Origin: Candidatus Epulonipiscium sp.
GTDB taxonomy: Bacteria; Bacillota_A; Clostridia; Lachnospirales; Cellulosilyticaceae
NCBI GenBank assembly: GCA_012841565.1
Contig: DUUM01000259.1
Coordinates: 1-46,127, forward strand
Length of the DNA stretch: 46,127 nucleotides
Direction: 5' to 3'
Part shown: positions 39,441 through 46,127 of the stretch, piece by piece
Position numbering within the stretch: the first letter of the stretch is position 1
Layout of the letters: every line of letters starts with the position of its first letter
The notes under the pieces: model-generated
The model's input: the letters and a program-made list of their open reading frames with translations, nothing else
Told to the model about the DNA's origin: nothing
Databases searched by the model: none
Translations under genes and position numbers: made by a program

Positions 39441-39499
39441 TTGTTAACCGTCCCACAGACTATCAAGTTTTGTTAACCGTCCCCAAGCCCTTGTTAACC
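39441..39499 (-). repeat. REP copies D, E and decayed F
   Basis: D: TTGTTAACCGTCCC (39441-39454). E: TTGTTAACCGTCCCC (39470-39484). F: TTGTTAACC (39491-39499), then diverged to CCGCCGTC. All are inverted with respect to copies B and C, so the transposase gene lies between opposed REP clusters. Confidence 0.88.
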
Positions 39500-39519
39500 C
39501 CGCCGTCAACTGATATACT
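39491..39519 (+). promoter_or_regulatory. Candidate recD2 promoter using REP sequence as -35
   Basis: TTGTTA (start of REP copy F), 17-base spacer, TATACT, 27 bases before the recD2 ATG. The -35 matches TTGACA at four of six positions. Confidence 0.5.
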
Positions 39520-39546
39520 AAAATAAAAAAAGTAAATGGTGATAAC

Positions 39547-41772
39547 ATGGAGAATCAGACGACAATAGAGGGTGTCATAGAAGACATCATCTTTCAAAAC
39601 AAGGAAAATGGATATACAGTATGTACAATTTTATATGAGGGTGAAGAAACAGCATGTGTTGGCGTACTCCCGGATGTACATGAAGGAGAAGAACTGCGCC
39701 TTATTGGTGAATGGACGACCCATCACATATATGGAAAGCAGTTTAAGGTGGAATTTCATGAGCGTAATATTCCCACAACTGTACAAGGTATTGAGAAATA
39801 CCTAGCCTCGGGCGTCATTAAAGGGATAGGCCCCAAACTAGCTAAGCGAATTGTGAAGCACTTCGGTACGGATACTTTTCAGATTATTGAAGAGGAGCCA
39901 ATGGTTCTATCTCAGGTAAGGGGTATTAGCAAAGAAAAGGCAAACGAAATCAGTGAGATCTTCCACGAGCAATATGAGTTAAGAAGGGCTATGTTGTTTT
40001 TGCAAGATTACGGTATCACGCCCGTGTATGCTGCCAAAATATACAAGCAGTACCGGGAACGTACAATGGAAATAGTCCAAAATAACCCCTATCGTCTAGC
40101 AGACGATATCTGGGGTATAGGGTTTAAAAAAGCTGATGATATTGCTGAAAATATGGGTATTAGCAAAGAATCACCTCATAGGATACAAAGTGGCATAACA
40201 TATATACTCAATATGTTTTCTAATAATGGGCATACCTACATGCCAAAGCAGATTCTTATGCAGCAAGCTATGCAATTACTAGGTGTAGGAGAAGAACAAA
40301 TAGAAAACGGTATGATTGAGCTCCATATTGGGAAGAATATCATTATAAAAACACAAGACGACGAAGAAATTGTATTTTTATCTATTTTTTACAATGCGGA
40401 GCAGTGGATTGCCCGTAGACTGGTAGACATGGCGGAGTACCAAGACTACGAAGCAGATCCTGATTTAGAAATAAATATAGATAAATTTGAAGAAGCTAAT
40501 GATATTCAGCTAGCACCTGAGCAAAGGGAAGCTGTTAAGCAGGTTCTTTCAAACGGCGTTGTCGTCGTTACTGGCGGGCCTGGAACAGGTAAGACCACGA
40601 CCATTAACACCATTATTCACATGCTAGAAAAAAAGGAATTATCGGTCATGCTAGCAGCCCCAACAGGTAGGGCAGCCAAGCGTATGAGTGAGGCGACAGG
40701 TAGGGAAGCTCAGACCATTCACCGTTTACTTGAAATAGAATTTATAAGAGAAGACTCAAAAAGGCAATCATTTGCCAAGAATGAAGATGACCCATTAGAT
40801 ACAGATGTGCTTATTGTAGACGAAATGTCAATGGTTGATGTGGTTTTAATGAACGCACTTCTTAAAGCAATGACACCAGGTCAACACATTATACTAGTTG
40901 GGGACGCAGATCAATTGCCATCAGTCGGCCCAGGTAATGTTCTTAAAGATATTATTAGTAGTAATAGAATAGAAGTCGTACGCCTGACCCAGGTTTTTCG
41001 CCAGGCCCAGGAAAGTGATATTATAATGAATGCCCATAGAATTAACCAAGGTCAATACCCATTATATAATCAAAAAGACAAGGATTTTTTCTTACTACAA
41101 AGAGCAGTACAAAACGAAGTAGTAGAAACCTTACTACAACTAACCATGGAACGATTACCTAAATTTCAAAAATGCAATCCCCTTATGGACATTCAGGTTT
41201 TAGCACCCATGAGAAAAGGGGTTCTTGGCGTAAACGAACTCAATAAATCCTTACAAGCAGGCCTTAATCCACCCCACGTATCTAAAGTAGAAAAAGAATT
41301 TCGCCAAGGGATTTTTAGAACGGGTGACAAGGTTATGCAAATCAAAAACAACTACAATACCCCTTGGAAGGTTTACAATACGGCAGGAATTAAATATGAC
41401 GAAGGTATAGGGGTTTTTAACGGAGACTGCGGGCTTATTCAAGAAATAAGCCCTGGAGCAGAAAGAGTAACGGTTATATTTGATGATCAAAAAACGGTAG
41501 AATACGATTATGGCCAACTAGATGAACTGGAACTAGCCTATGCTATAACAATTCATAAATCTCAAGGAAGCGAATATCCTATTGTGGTACTTCCAATTCA
41601 TAGTGGGCCACCGATGCTGCTCAATCGCAATCTACTCTATACAGCAGTCACACGGGCCAAAGATTTAGTTGTGGTTGTAGGACTTAGAGAAACCGTTCAA
41701 AGAATGGTAGATAATAATCAGGAAATAGAACGGTACTCTAGCCTAGCAACCCATATAAAACAAATGTTATAG
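39547..41772 (+). CDS. recD2: RecD2-type ATP-dependent DNA helicase
   Basis: 741-residue 5'-3' superfamily 1 helicase of the RecBC-independent RecD2 class, linked to repair and fork stability. N-terminal OB-like region (1-75), helix-hairpin-helix segments (about 80-200: GIGPKLAKRIVKHFG, VRGISKEKANEI), then the motor. Walker A TGGPGTGKTTT near 342-352, Walker B DVLIVDEMSMVD near 420-431, GDADQLPSVGPG near 452-463, and the C-terminal TIHKSQGSEYP and LLYTAVTRAKD. ATG preceded by only a weak GGTGAT. Confidence 0.95.
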   Translation: MENQTTIEGVIEDIIFQNKENGYTVCTILYEGEETACVGVLPDVHEGEELRLIGEWTTHHIYGKQFKVEFHERNIPTTVQGIEKYLASGVIKGIGPKLAKRIVKHFGTDTFQIIEEEPMVLSQVRGISKEKANEISEIFHEQYELRRAMLFLQDYGITPVYAAKIYKQYRERTMEIVQNNPYRLADDIWGIGFKKADDIAENMGISKESPHRIQSGITYILNMFSNNGHTYMPKQILMQQAMQLLGVGEEQIENGMIELHIGKNIIIKTQDDEEIVFLSIFYNAEQWIARRLVDMAEYQDYEADPDLEINIDKFEEANDIQLAPEQREAVKQVLSNGVVVVTGGPGTGKTTTINTIIHMLEKKELSVMLAAPTGRAAKRMSEATGREAQTIHRLLEIEFIREDSKRQSFAKNEDDPLDTDVLIVDEMSMVDVVLMNALLKAMTPGQHIILVGDADQLPSVGPGNVLKDIISSNRIEVVRLTQVFRQAQESDIIMNAHRINQGQYPLYNQKDKDFFLLQRAVQNEVVETLLQLTMERLPKFQKCNPLMDIQVLAPMRKGVLGVNELNKSLQAGLNPPHVSKVEKEFRQGIFRTGDKVMQIKNNYNTPWKVYNTAGIKYDEGIGVFNGDCGLIQEISPGAERVTVIFDDQKTVEYDYGQLDELELAYAITIHKSQGSEYPIVVLPIHSGPPMLLNRNLLYTAVTRAKDLVVVVGLRETVQRMVDNNQEIERYSSLATHIKQML

Positions 41773-41830
41773 ACATTAAATAAGTGAGTATATAAGGGGA
41801 TTTAGCAAATTATGTAGAAAAGGTGATCAT

Positions 41831-42562
41831 GTGCATAAAGTCCACTTATACCCAATGAGACTACTTTATCCACCGAGATGTACGTTTTGTGAGGAGATAT
41901 TGCCCCTAACTGTGGATAACTTATTGTGTTATGACTGCAAGGAAGACTACCCTTTAATAGAAGATCCAGTCTGTAAAAAATGCGGGAAACAATTAGCCCA
42001 CGACGATGATTGTTGTTTAGACTGCAAGAATACAGAGCATTTATATGAAAAAGGCATAGCACTGTATCCTTATGAAGGAACTATCAAGGAAGCCCTTTAT
42101 AGATTCAAATATGGTGGAAGGCGTAAATATGCACAATTTTTTGCAAAAAACATGTATACAAAGCTTAAAGAAACGACCTTTATACATGAAGTAGATCTCA
42201 TTATCCCAGTGCCAGTTTCTAAAGAAAGATTAAAACAAAGAGGATATAATCAAGCAGAAGAGATTGCAAAGTATCTATCTAAAATTAGCAGAATACCTTA
42301 TAATAAAGATATCTTAATAAGAAACAAGGATACTAAGCCACAAAGTGGATTTAGCCCAAGTCAAAGAGCAAAAAATATAAAAGACGCTTTTAAGTGCACA
42401 GGGCAGTTAATGAATAAGTATAAAGTAATTCTTGTAATTGACGATATATATACAACAGGGAGTACGATAGATGAATGTAGTAAAATACTTAAAAACTCAG
42501 GAGCAGGTAAAGTCTACAACTGCGTAGTATGCATAGGTAGTTTGGGCTCACAAACGATATAG
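41831..42562 (+). CDS. comFC: ComF family phosphoribosyltransferase-like protein
   Basis: 243-residue protein of the ComFC family, required for DNA uptake in competent species. N-terminal zinc-finger region with paired CxxC motifs (CTFC, CYDC, CKKCG, CLDC; about residues 16-66). It ends in a phosphoribosyltransferase fold with the PRPP loop VIDDIYTTGSTIDE (about 202-215) and KERLKQRGYNQAEEIAK near 132-148. GTG with AAAAGGTGAT upstream. It heads the comFC-yvyF-flgM-flgN-flgK order known from Bacillus. Confidence 0.92.
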   Translation: MHKVHLYPMRLLYPPRCTFCEEILPLTVDNLLCYDCKEDYPLIEDPVCKKCGKQLAHDDDCCLDCKNTEHLYEKGIALYPYEGTIKEALYRFKYGGRRKYAQFFAKNMYTKLKETTFIHEVDLIIPVPVSKERLKQRGYNQAEEIAKYLSKISRIPYNKDILIRNKDTKPQSGFSPSQRAKNIKDAFKCTGQLMNKYKVILVIDDIYTTGSTIDECSKILKNSGAGKVYNCVVCIGSLGSQTI

Positions 42563-42573
42563 GGGGATATAAT

Positions 42574-43002
42574 ATGGAAGTAAAATCATGTAAAAGATGT
42601 AAAGGATTATTTCATCACGTAGTTGGACCACAATTATGCCAAAAATGTAAGAAAAGAGACGAGGAGGACTTTGTAAAGGTAAAAGATTATTTATATGAAA
42701 ATCCAGGTGCTTCAATGACCACCGTATGTGATGAATTAGAAGTTACAGTCAGACAAATTCAACAATACCTACGAGAAGGTAGATTAACAGTATCCAAAGA
42801 TTCACCAATAGCCATTGAATGTGAGCGTTGTAATGCTCGGATTTTAACAGGCAGATATTGTGATAGCTGTAGGGCATCCATGACCAATCAGTTCTCATCA
42901 ACAGCAAAAGGCATGAAGAAAGAAATTGACGACAGGCCACAAGAAAAACAATCAAGTAAAATGCGCTACTTAGATTCAGATACAATAAGGAAAAGAAGAT
43001 GA
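42574..43002 (+). CDS. yvyF: Flagellar operon protein, YvyF/TIGR03826 family
   Basis: 142-residue protein of the flagellar-operon family found between comF and flgM. Two zinc-binding pairs at the N-terminus (CKRC, CQKC), a winged or helix-turn-helix-like middle (about 49-75: SMTTVCDELEVTVRQIQQYL), then CERC and CDSC at about 88-108 and a basic tail. Probably a regulator of flagellar genes; not proven for this family. Starts 11 bases after comFC. Confidence 0.88.
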   Translation: MEVKSCKRCKGLFHHVVGPQLCQKCKKRDEEDFVKVKDYLYENPGASMTTVCDELEVTVRQIQQYLREGRLTVSKDSPIAIECERCNARILTGRYCDSCRASMTNQFSSTAKGMKKEIDDRPQEKQSSKMRYLDSDTIRKRR

Positions 43003-43023
43003 AACTAGTTTTCATCTTTTTTT
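42996..43023 (+). terminator. Terminator after yvyF
   Basis: AAGATGAAA pairs with TTTCATCTT; it overlaps the yvyF stop and is followed by TTTTTTT. Confidence 0.8.
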
Positions 43024-43043
43024 AATGTTTTTAGTTATAAGCC

Positions 43044-43071
43044 TAAAATATAAAGGGCAACGTGCCGATAT
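43044..43071 (+). promoter_or_regulatory. Sigma-D (sigma-28) promoter of flgM
   Basis: TAAA (43044-43047), 16-base spacer, GCCGATAT (43064-43071), matching the sigma-D consensus apart from one extra spacer base. It gives the usual autoregulation of the anti-sigma factor. The leader to flgM is about 60 bases. Confidence 0.85.
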
Positions 43072-43138
43072 ATGAATTGAGAAGAATTGAATCAGAGAAA
43101 GAGCATGAGAAAGTTAAAGACAAAGGTGGGTGGATAGA

Positions 43139-43420
43139 ATGAAAATTAACCAAATGCAACAGATTGCAGAAATTTATGGGGCAACATCAACGAGGAAAGT
43201 ACCATCAAAAGGTGTGAAAACCAGTGAAAAAGATAAACTAGAAATTTCAGCGACAGCAAAAGATTTTCAAACGGCATTAAAGGCAGCTAAAAATTCTCCA
43301 GATATTAGAACGGAAAAAGTAGAGAAAATTAAAGCCCAAATGGCATCAGGCACCTATAATGTAAGTGCAGAAGAAGTAGCTAAAAAAATGATGGCGGAAC
43401 TTTTTAACCACTCTATCTAG
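43139..43420 (+). CDS. flgM: Anti-sigma-D factor FlgM
   Basis: 93-residue anti-sigma-28 protein that holds sigma-D inactive until the hook-basal body is complete and FlgM is secreted. MKINQMQQIAEIYG start, KDKLEISATAKDFQTALKAA (about 33-52) and the C-terminal sigma-binding helices (KVEKIKAQMASGTYNVSAEE, about 63-82). ATG with AAAGGTGGG eight bases upstream; a GTG three codons earlier overlaps that site and is rejected. Its stop lies inside a strong terminator. Confidence 0.93.
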   Translation: MKINQMQQIAEIYGATSTRKVPSKGVKTSEKDKLEISATAKDFQTALKAAKNSPDIRTEKVEKIKAQMASGTYNVSAEEVAKKMMAELFNHSI

Positions 43421-43452
43421 CACTCAGGGTGCTAGATAGAGTGGTTGTTTTT
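43407..43452 (+). terminator. Strong terminator between flgM and flgN
   Basis: A perfect 17-bp stem, ACCACTCTATCTAGCAC with its complement, has a five-base loop and is followed by TGTTTTTT. It begins within the end of flgM. Confidence 0.92.
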
Positions 43453-43512
43453 TAGTATAGCCGCAGCAAACAATAACAGGAAAAATCATAGTATTATAAA
43501 ATGAGGGATGAT

Positions 43513-44019
43513 ATGGCGGGACTAGTTCATGAATTAATAGAAATACTAGATGAGCAAAAAGAATGTTATGAAGGACTCCTTACCCTTGCTCAGTACAAAA
43601 CAGATAGTATTGTCAATAGAGAAATGGAATTTTTAGAAGATGTCCTAAAACGGGAACAAGAATTTATCGGAAGAGCTGCAAGGCTGGAAAAAAACAGGGA
43701 AGATATTTTAAAAGATATTTCCAACGTGTTAAATCTCAACCTTAAGGAACTAACAATCTCAAATATAATATTAAAATTAGATAAAACACCTGTAGAACAA
43801 GAAAAACTTAGACAGCTAAGAAAAGATTTGTTAGGGATTGTCGAGGAAATCAAACAACATAATATGACAAATGAAGGACTTATTAATCAGTCCTTAGAAT
43901 TTATAGATTTTACACTACATGCCATACAGAGCATAAACTCATATCCATCATCAGGTTACCAAAACGAAGGTGATGATATCAAGCAACCCAATAAAAGTTT
44001 TTTTGACGCAAAACAATAA
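43513..44019 (+). CDS. flgN: Flagellar chaperone FlgN
   Basis: 168-residue, largely helical protein in the FlgN position, a chaperone for the hook-filament junction proteins FlgK and FlgL. Long heptad-rich helices over about residues 1-140 (LVHELIEILDEQKECYEGLL at the start) and a polar tail. ATG 43513 is preferred because GAGGGATG precedes it; ATG 43501 has no ribosome site. It directly precedes its predicted client flgK. Confidence 0.85.
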   Translation: MAGLVHELIEILDEQKECYEGLLTLAQYKTDSIVNREMEFLEDVLKREQEFIGRAARLEKNREDILKDISNVLNLNLKELTISNIILKLDKTPVEQEKLRQLRKDLLGIVEEIKQHNMTNEGLINQSLEFIDFTLHAIQSINSYPSSGYQNEGDDIKQPNKSFFDAKQ

Positions 44020-44043
44020 TAAAATAATAATAGAGGTGAAAAC

Positions 44044-45627
44044 ATGTCATCAATCGCATCACTTGGACGGATGGTTTCTGCGCTTAATGCAAGCCAAAGG
44101 GGACTGCAAGCAACGTCTCATAATATTACCAACGCAAATACCCCGGGATACATACGTCAACAATTATTACAACACGATAGTCAATATGCAAACATAGGAA
44201 ATAATGGTGGCCAATTACAACAAGTAGGAATTGGCGTAACAATGACAGAAATGCGCCAAATCAGGGATGAGTTCGCAGACCGCAGATTTAGAACGGAAAA
44301 CTCTGTGCTTAGCTACTACCAAACTAAAAAAGCGGCTGTAGATGAGATGGAAATCATATTTGGAGAGCCACATGGTGAGGCCCTTAGTAAGACCCTTAAT
44401 GATTTTTGGAGCCAAACCCAAAAGCTAGCAACAAATCCAGCTGGAATAGAAGAGCGAATGGCGTTTATCCAAAGTGCAGACGTACTTGTTAAACAAGCAA
44501 ACCATATTCAAAATCAGCTAATAGAATATCAATATAACCTTGATACCCAAGTGAGGGACACGGTGAAAAATGTTAATAATCTGGTTAAAGGAATACAAAG
44601 TCTTAATGAGAGTATTTCTTACTACGAAATAGGCGGAGATAACGCCAATGACCTTAGAGATCAAAGGAACGTGTTATTGGATGAGCTCTCAGGCATTATG
44701 GATATTAACTATAGAGAAGAAAGAGATGGAAGAGTTATTGTTACGAGTGAAGGGGTTACTTTATTAGACGGACAATTTCGCGCGGAAATGACAACTGCTC
44801 AAACTGAAGCAATGAGTCCATTTGTAAAACCGGTATGGAAAAATACAGGGATGGATGTATACCGTATGGACAGGGCAGCTACATCAATTAGTGGAAGAGA
44901 TACAGGCCAATTAAGATCGCTTCTGATGATGAGGGGAAATAGCCCAGCTAATGCACAAACAGAGTGGGATGAGATTGCTATTAATGATAACTTATCAGTG
45001 GATAGTGATGCAAACGCATTCTTAATTCCTAGGATTCAAAAGGAATTTGATATATTTGTGCAAGCTTTAGGGGAGATGGTTAATGGGATATTTAATCCAG
45101 CAGATCCTGACGCCCAGCCTTCAGGACAAGGCGTACATGCAGGAGAAAAAGGAATAAGTTTATTTGTACCAATTAACCCAGCACTAGGAATGGTAGCAGG
45201 TAATCTGCAGGTTAATCCATTGCTTTTAGAAAGTGGTGGCTATAACCGTCTCCCGACTTCTATGACAGGGGATGAAAGTGATACCACAGTTATAGAAAAG
45301 TTACTAGGAGAATGGAACAAAGATATAGTATGGTTTAGTGGGGGTGGAGACACAGACCCTACCCAAAAAACGGCAACACTGAGAGCTTTTTATTCAGAGC
45401 TCATAGCGGAACTAGGGGCTGAAGGTAGCGAAGCCAAAGGACGAACAGAAGAAAAAGTAATATTAATTACAGACATTGAGAATGCTAGACAATCTATGGG
45501 TGGCGTATCAACGGATGAAGAAATGACGAGTATGATGAAATATCAATATTCATATAACGCCGCAGCTCGTATGATAACTATGCTAGATGGCATGATGGAC
45601 ACAGTAATTAATAGAATGGGAATATAG
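44044..45627 (+). CDS. flgK: Flagellar hook-associated protein FlgK (first copy)
   Basis: 527-residue hook-filament junction protein. N-terminal ASQRGLQATSHNITNANTPG (about 16-35) and YIRQQ, a coiled region with DLRDQRNVLLDELSG near 201-215, and a C-terminal helix with the family-like MGGVSTDEEMTSMMKYQYSY near 486-505. Complete, AGAGGTG upstream. The second FlgK gene follows ten bases later. Confidence 0.93.
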   Translation: MSSIASLGRMVSALNASQRGLQATSHNITNANTPGYIRQQLLQHDSQYANIGNNGGQLQQVGIGVTMTEMRQIRDEFADRRFRTENSVLSYYQTKKAAVDEMEIIFGEPHGEALSKTLNDFWSQTQKLATNPAGIEERMAFIQSADVLVKQANHIQNQLIEYQYNLDTQVRDTVKNVNNLVKGIQSLNESISYYEIGGDNANDLRDQRNVLLDELSGIMDINYREERDGRVIVTSEGVTLLDGQFRAEMTTAQTEAMSPFVKPVWKNTGMDVYRMDRAATSISGRDTGQLRSLLMMRGNSPANAQTEWDEIAINDNLSVDSDANAFLIPRIQKEFDIFVQALGEMVNGIFNPADPDAQPSGQGVHAGEKGISLFVPINPALGMVAGNLQVNPLLLESGGYNRLPTSMTGDESDTTVIEKLLGEWNKDIVWFSGGGDTDPTQKTATLRAFYSELIAELGAEGSEAKGRTEEKVILITDIENARQSMGGVSTDEEMTSMMKYQYSYNAAARMITMLDGMMDTVINRMGI

Positions 45628-45637
45628 GAGGAACGTC

Positions 45638-46127
45638 ATGAGATCATCATTTTTTGAATTAAATATCGGATCATATGGTTTATTTGCCGCACAACAAGGC
45701 CTAGGCGTAACGTCAAATAACATTACCAACTCCAATACACCAGGATACTCAAGGCAAGTTGTTAGACAAAAAGCAGGTAATCCTTTACCAGGTGCCGGAA
45801 TAGGAATGATCGGAACAGGTGTTACTGTAACAGGAATTGAAAGAATTAGAAATTCCTATTTGGATACAAAAATATGGAGCCAAAAACCTATGCTAGGCGA
45901 ATATAGAATTAAATCAGAGCAATCAGCCCTTATAGAAGGGGTCTTTGGAGAACCTAGTGATGTAGGTTTCACAACTATATTTAACGGTCTTTTTACCAGT
46001 CTAGATGATTTATCTAGAATTCCTGATGAAGGAGAACGAAAAGTTGCCCTTATGCAAAGCATGAAGAGCTTCACTCAGTACTTTAATAGTACAGCCAAAG
46101 GCCTTGAAAAATATCAAAGAGACTTAA
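45638..46127 (+). CDS. flgK: FlgK-like protein, second copy (cut by window end)
   Basis: 163 N-terminal codons of another hook-associated protein. It has SYGLFAAQQGLGVTSNNITN (about 12-31) and SNTPGYSRQVVRQK, then GTGVTVTGIERIRNSYLD near 57-74 and VFGEPSD near 102-108. The order and spacing of motifs equal FlgK but the sequence is clearly different from the first copy. ATG with AGGAGGAACG upstream. The C-terminus and any flgL lie beyond the window. Confidence 0.9.
   Translation, partial: MRSSFFELNIGSYGLFAAQQGLGVTSNNITNSNTPGYSRQVVRQKAGNPLPGAGIGMIGTGVTVTGIERIRNSYLDTKIWSQKPMLGEYRIKSEQSALIEGVFGEPSDVGFTTIFNGLFTSLDDLSRIPDEGERKVALMQSMKSFTQYFNSTAKGLEKYQRDL

Noticed and set aside
38197..39499. CRISPR array from the repeated GGACGGTTAACAA units
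   Set aside because: Units are palindromic, irregularly spaced, in opposite orientations, and linked to a RAYT; there are no cas genes.

Overview
The window is AT-rich, densely coded DNA with strong Shine-Dalgarno sites, T-box and S-box (SAM-I) leaders, endospore genes and a Gram-positive type of flagellar gene order. This points to an endospore-forming, motile member of the Clostridia. A relative of the Lachnospirales/Cellulosilyticum group is my guess from gene order and has not been tested. No rRNA, tRNA, prophage or CRISPR array was seen.

Layout. 1-3310: ileS on the minus strand, running off the left edge, behind a T-box leader. 3313-6583: an EamA permease, then divergently pncB and a plsC-type acyltransferase. 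6623-12853: fapA-like DUF342 protein, cardiolipin synthase, a small membrane-anchored unknown, a YihY/BrkB protein, a GAF-GGDEF protein and a 3-methyladenine DNA glycosylase. 13083-21293: UDP-GlcNAc 2-epimerase followed by a complete F-type ATP synthase operon (atpZ, I, B, E, F, H, A, G, D, C). Its c subunit carries the Na+-type ligand set. 21439-30496: two very large secreted fibronectin-III-like proteins of unknown function. 30625-36078: spoIID, spoIIQ, spoIIID, mbl, flhO, flhP and a FlgJ-type rod protein, an order close to that known in Bacillus. 36189-41772: a small export protein, SAM-riboswitch-controlled metK, a REP-associated tyrosine transposase and recD2. 41831-46127: comFC, yvyF, flgM, flgN and two tandem flgK genes, the last cut by the right edge.

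Two themes stand out. First, the giant fibronectin-III pair lies directly behind TAAT-N16-GCCGATAT. The only comparable site I found is TAAA-N16-GCCGATAT in front of flgM. This suggests that the pair belongs to the sigma-D (motility) regulon. Both proteins end in what look like highly diverged S-layer-homology-like regions, so they may be surface proteins made with the flagella. Second, a family of GGGACGGTTAACAA palindromes (REP elements) flanks the RAYT transposase gene in opposite orientations on its two sides. One copy has become the last codons of metK, one forms the metK terminator, one probably supplies the -35 of recD2, and one lies 17 kb away between atpC and the giant genes.

Sporulation-specific promoters can also be read: a full match to the sigma-F consensus before spoIIQ, and plausible sigma-E sites before spoIID and spoIIID. 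Many starts are TTG or GTG, each supported by a well-placed Shine-Dalgarno sequence.
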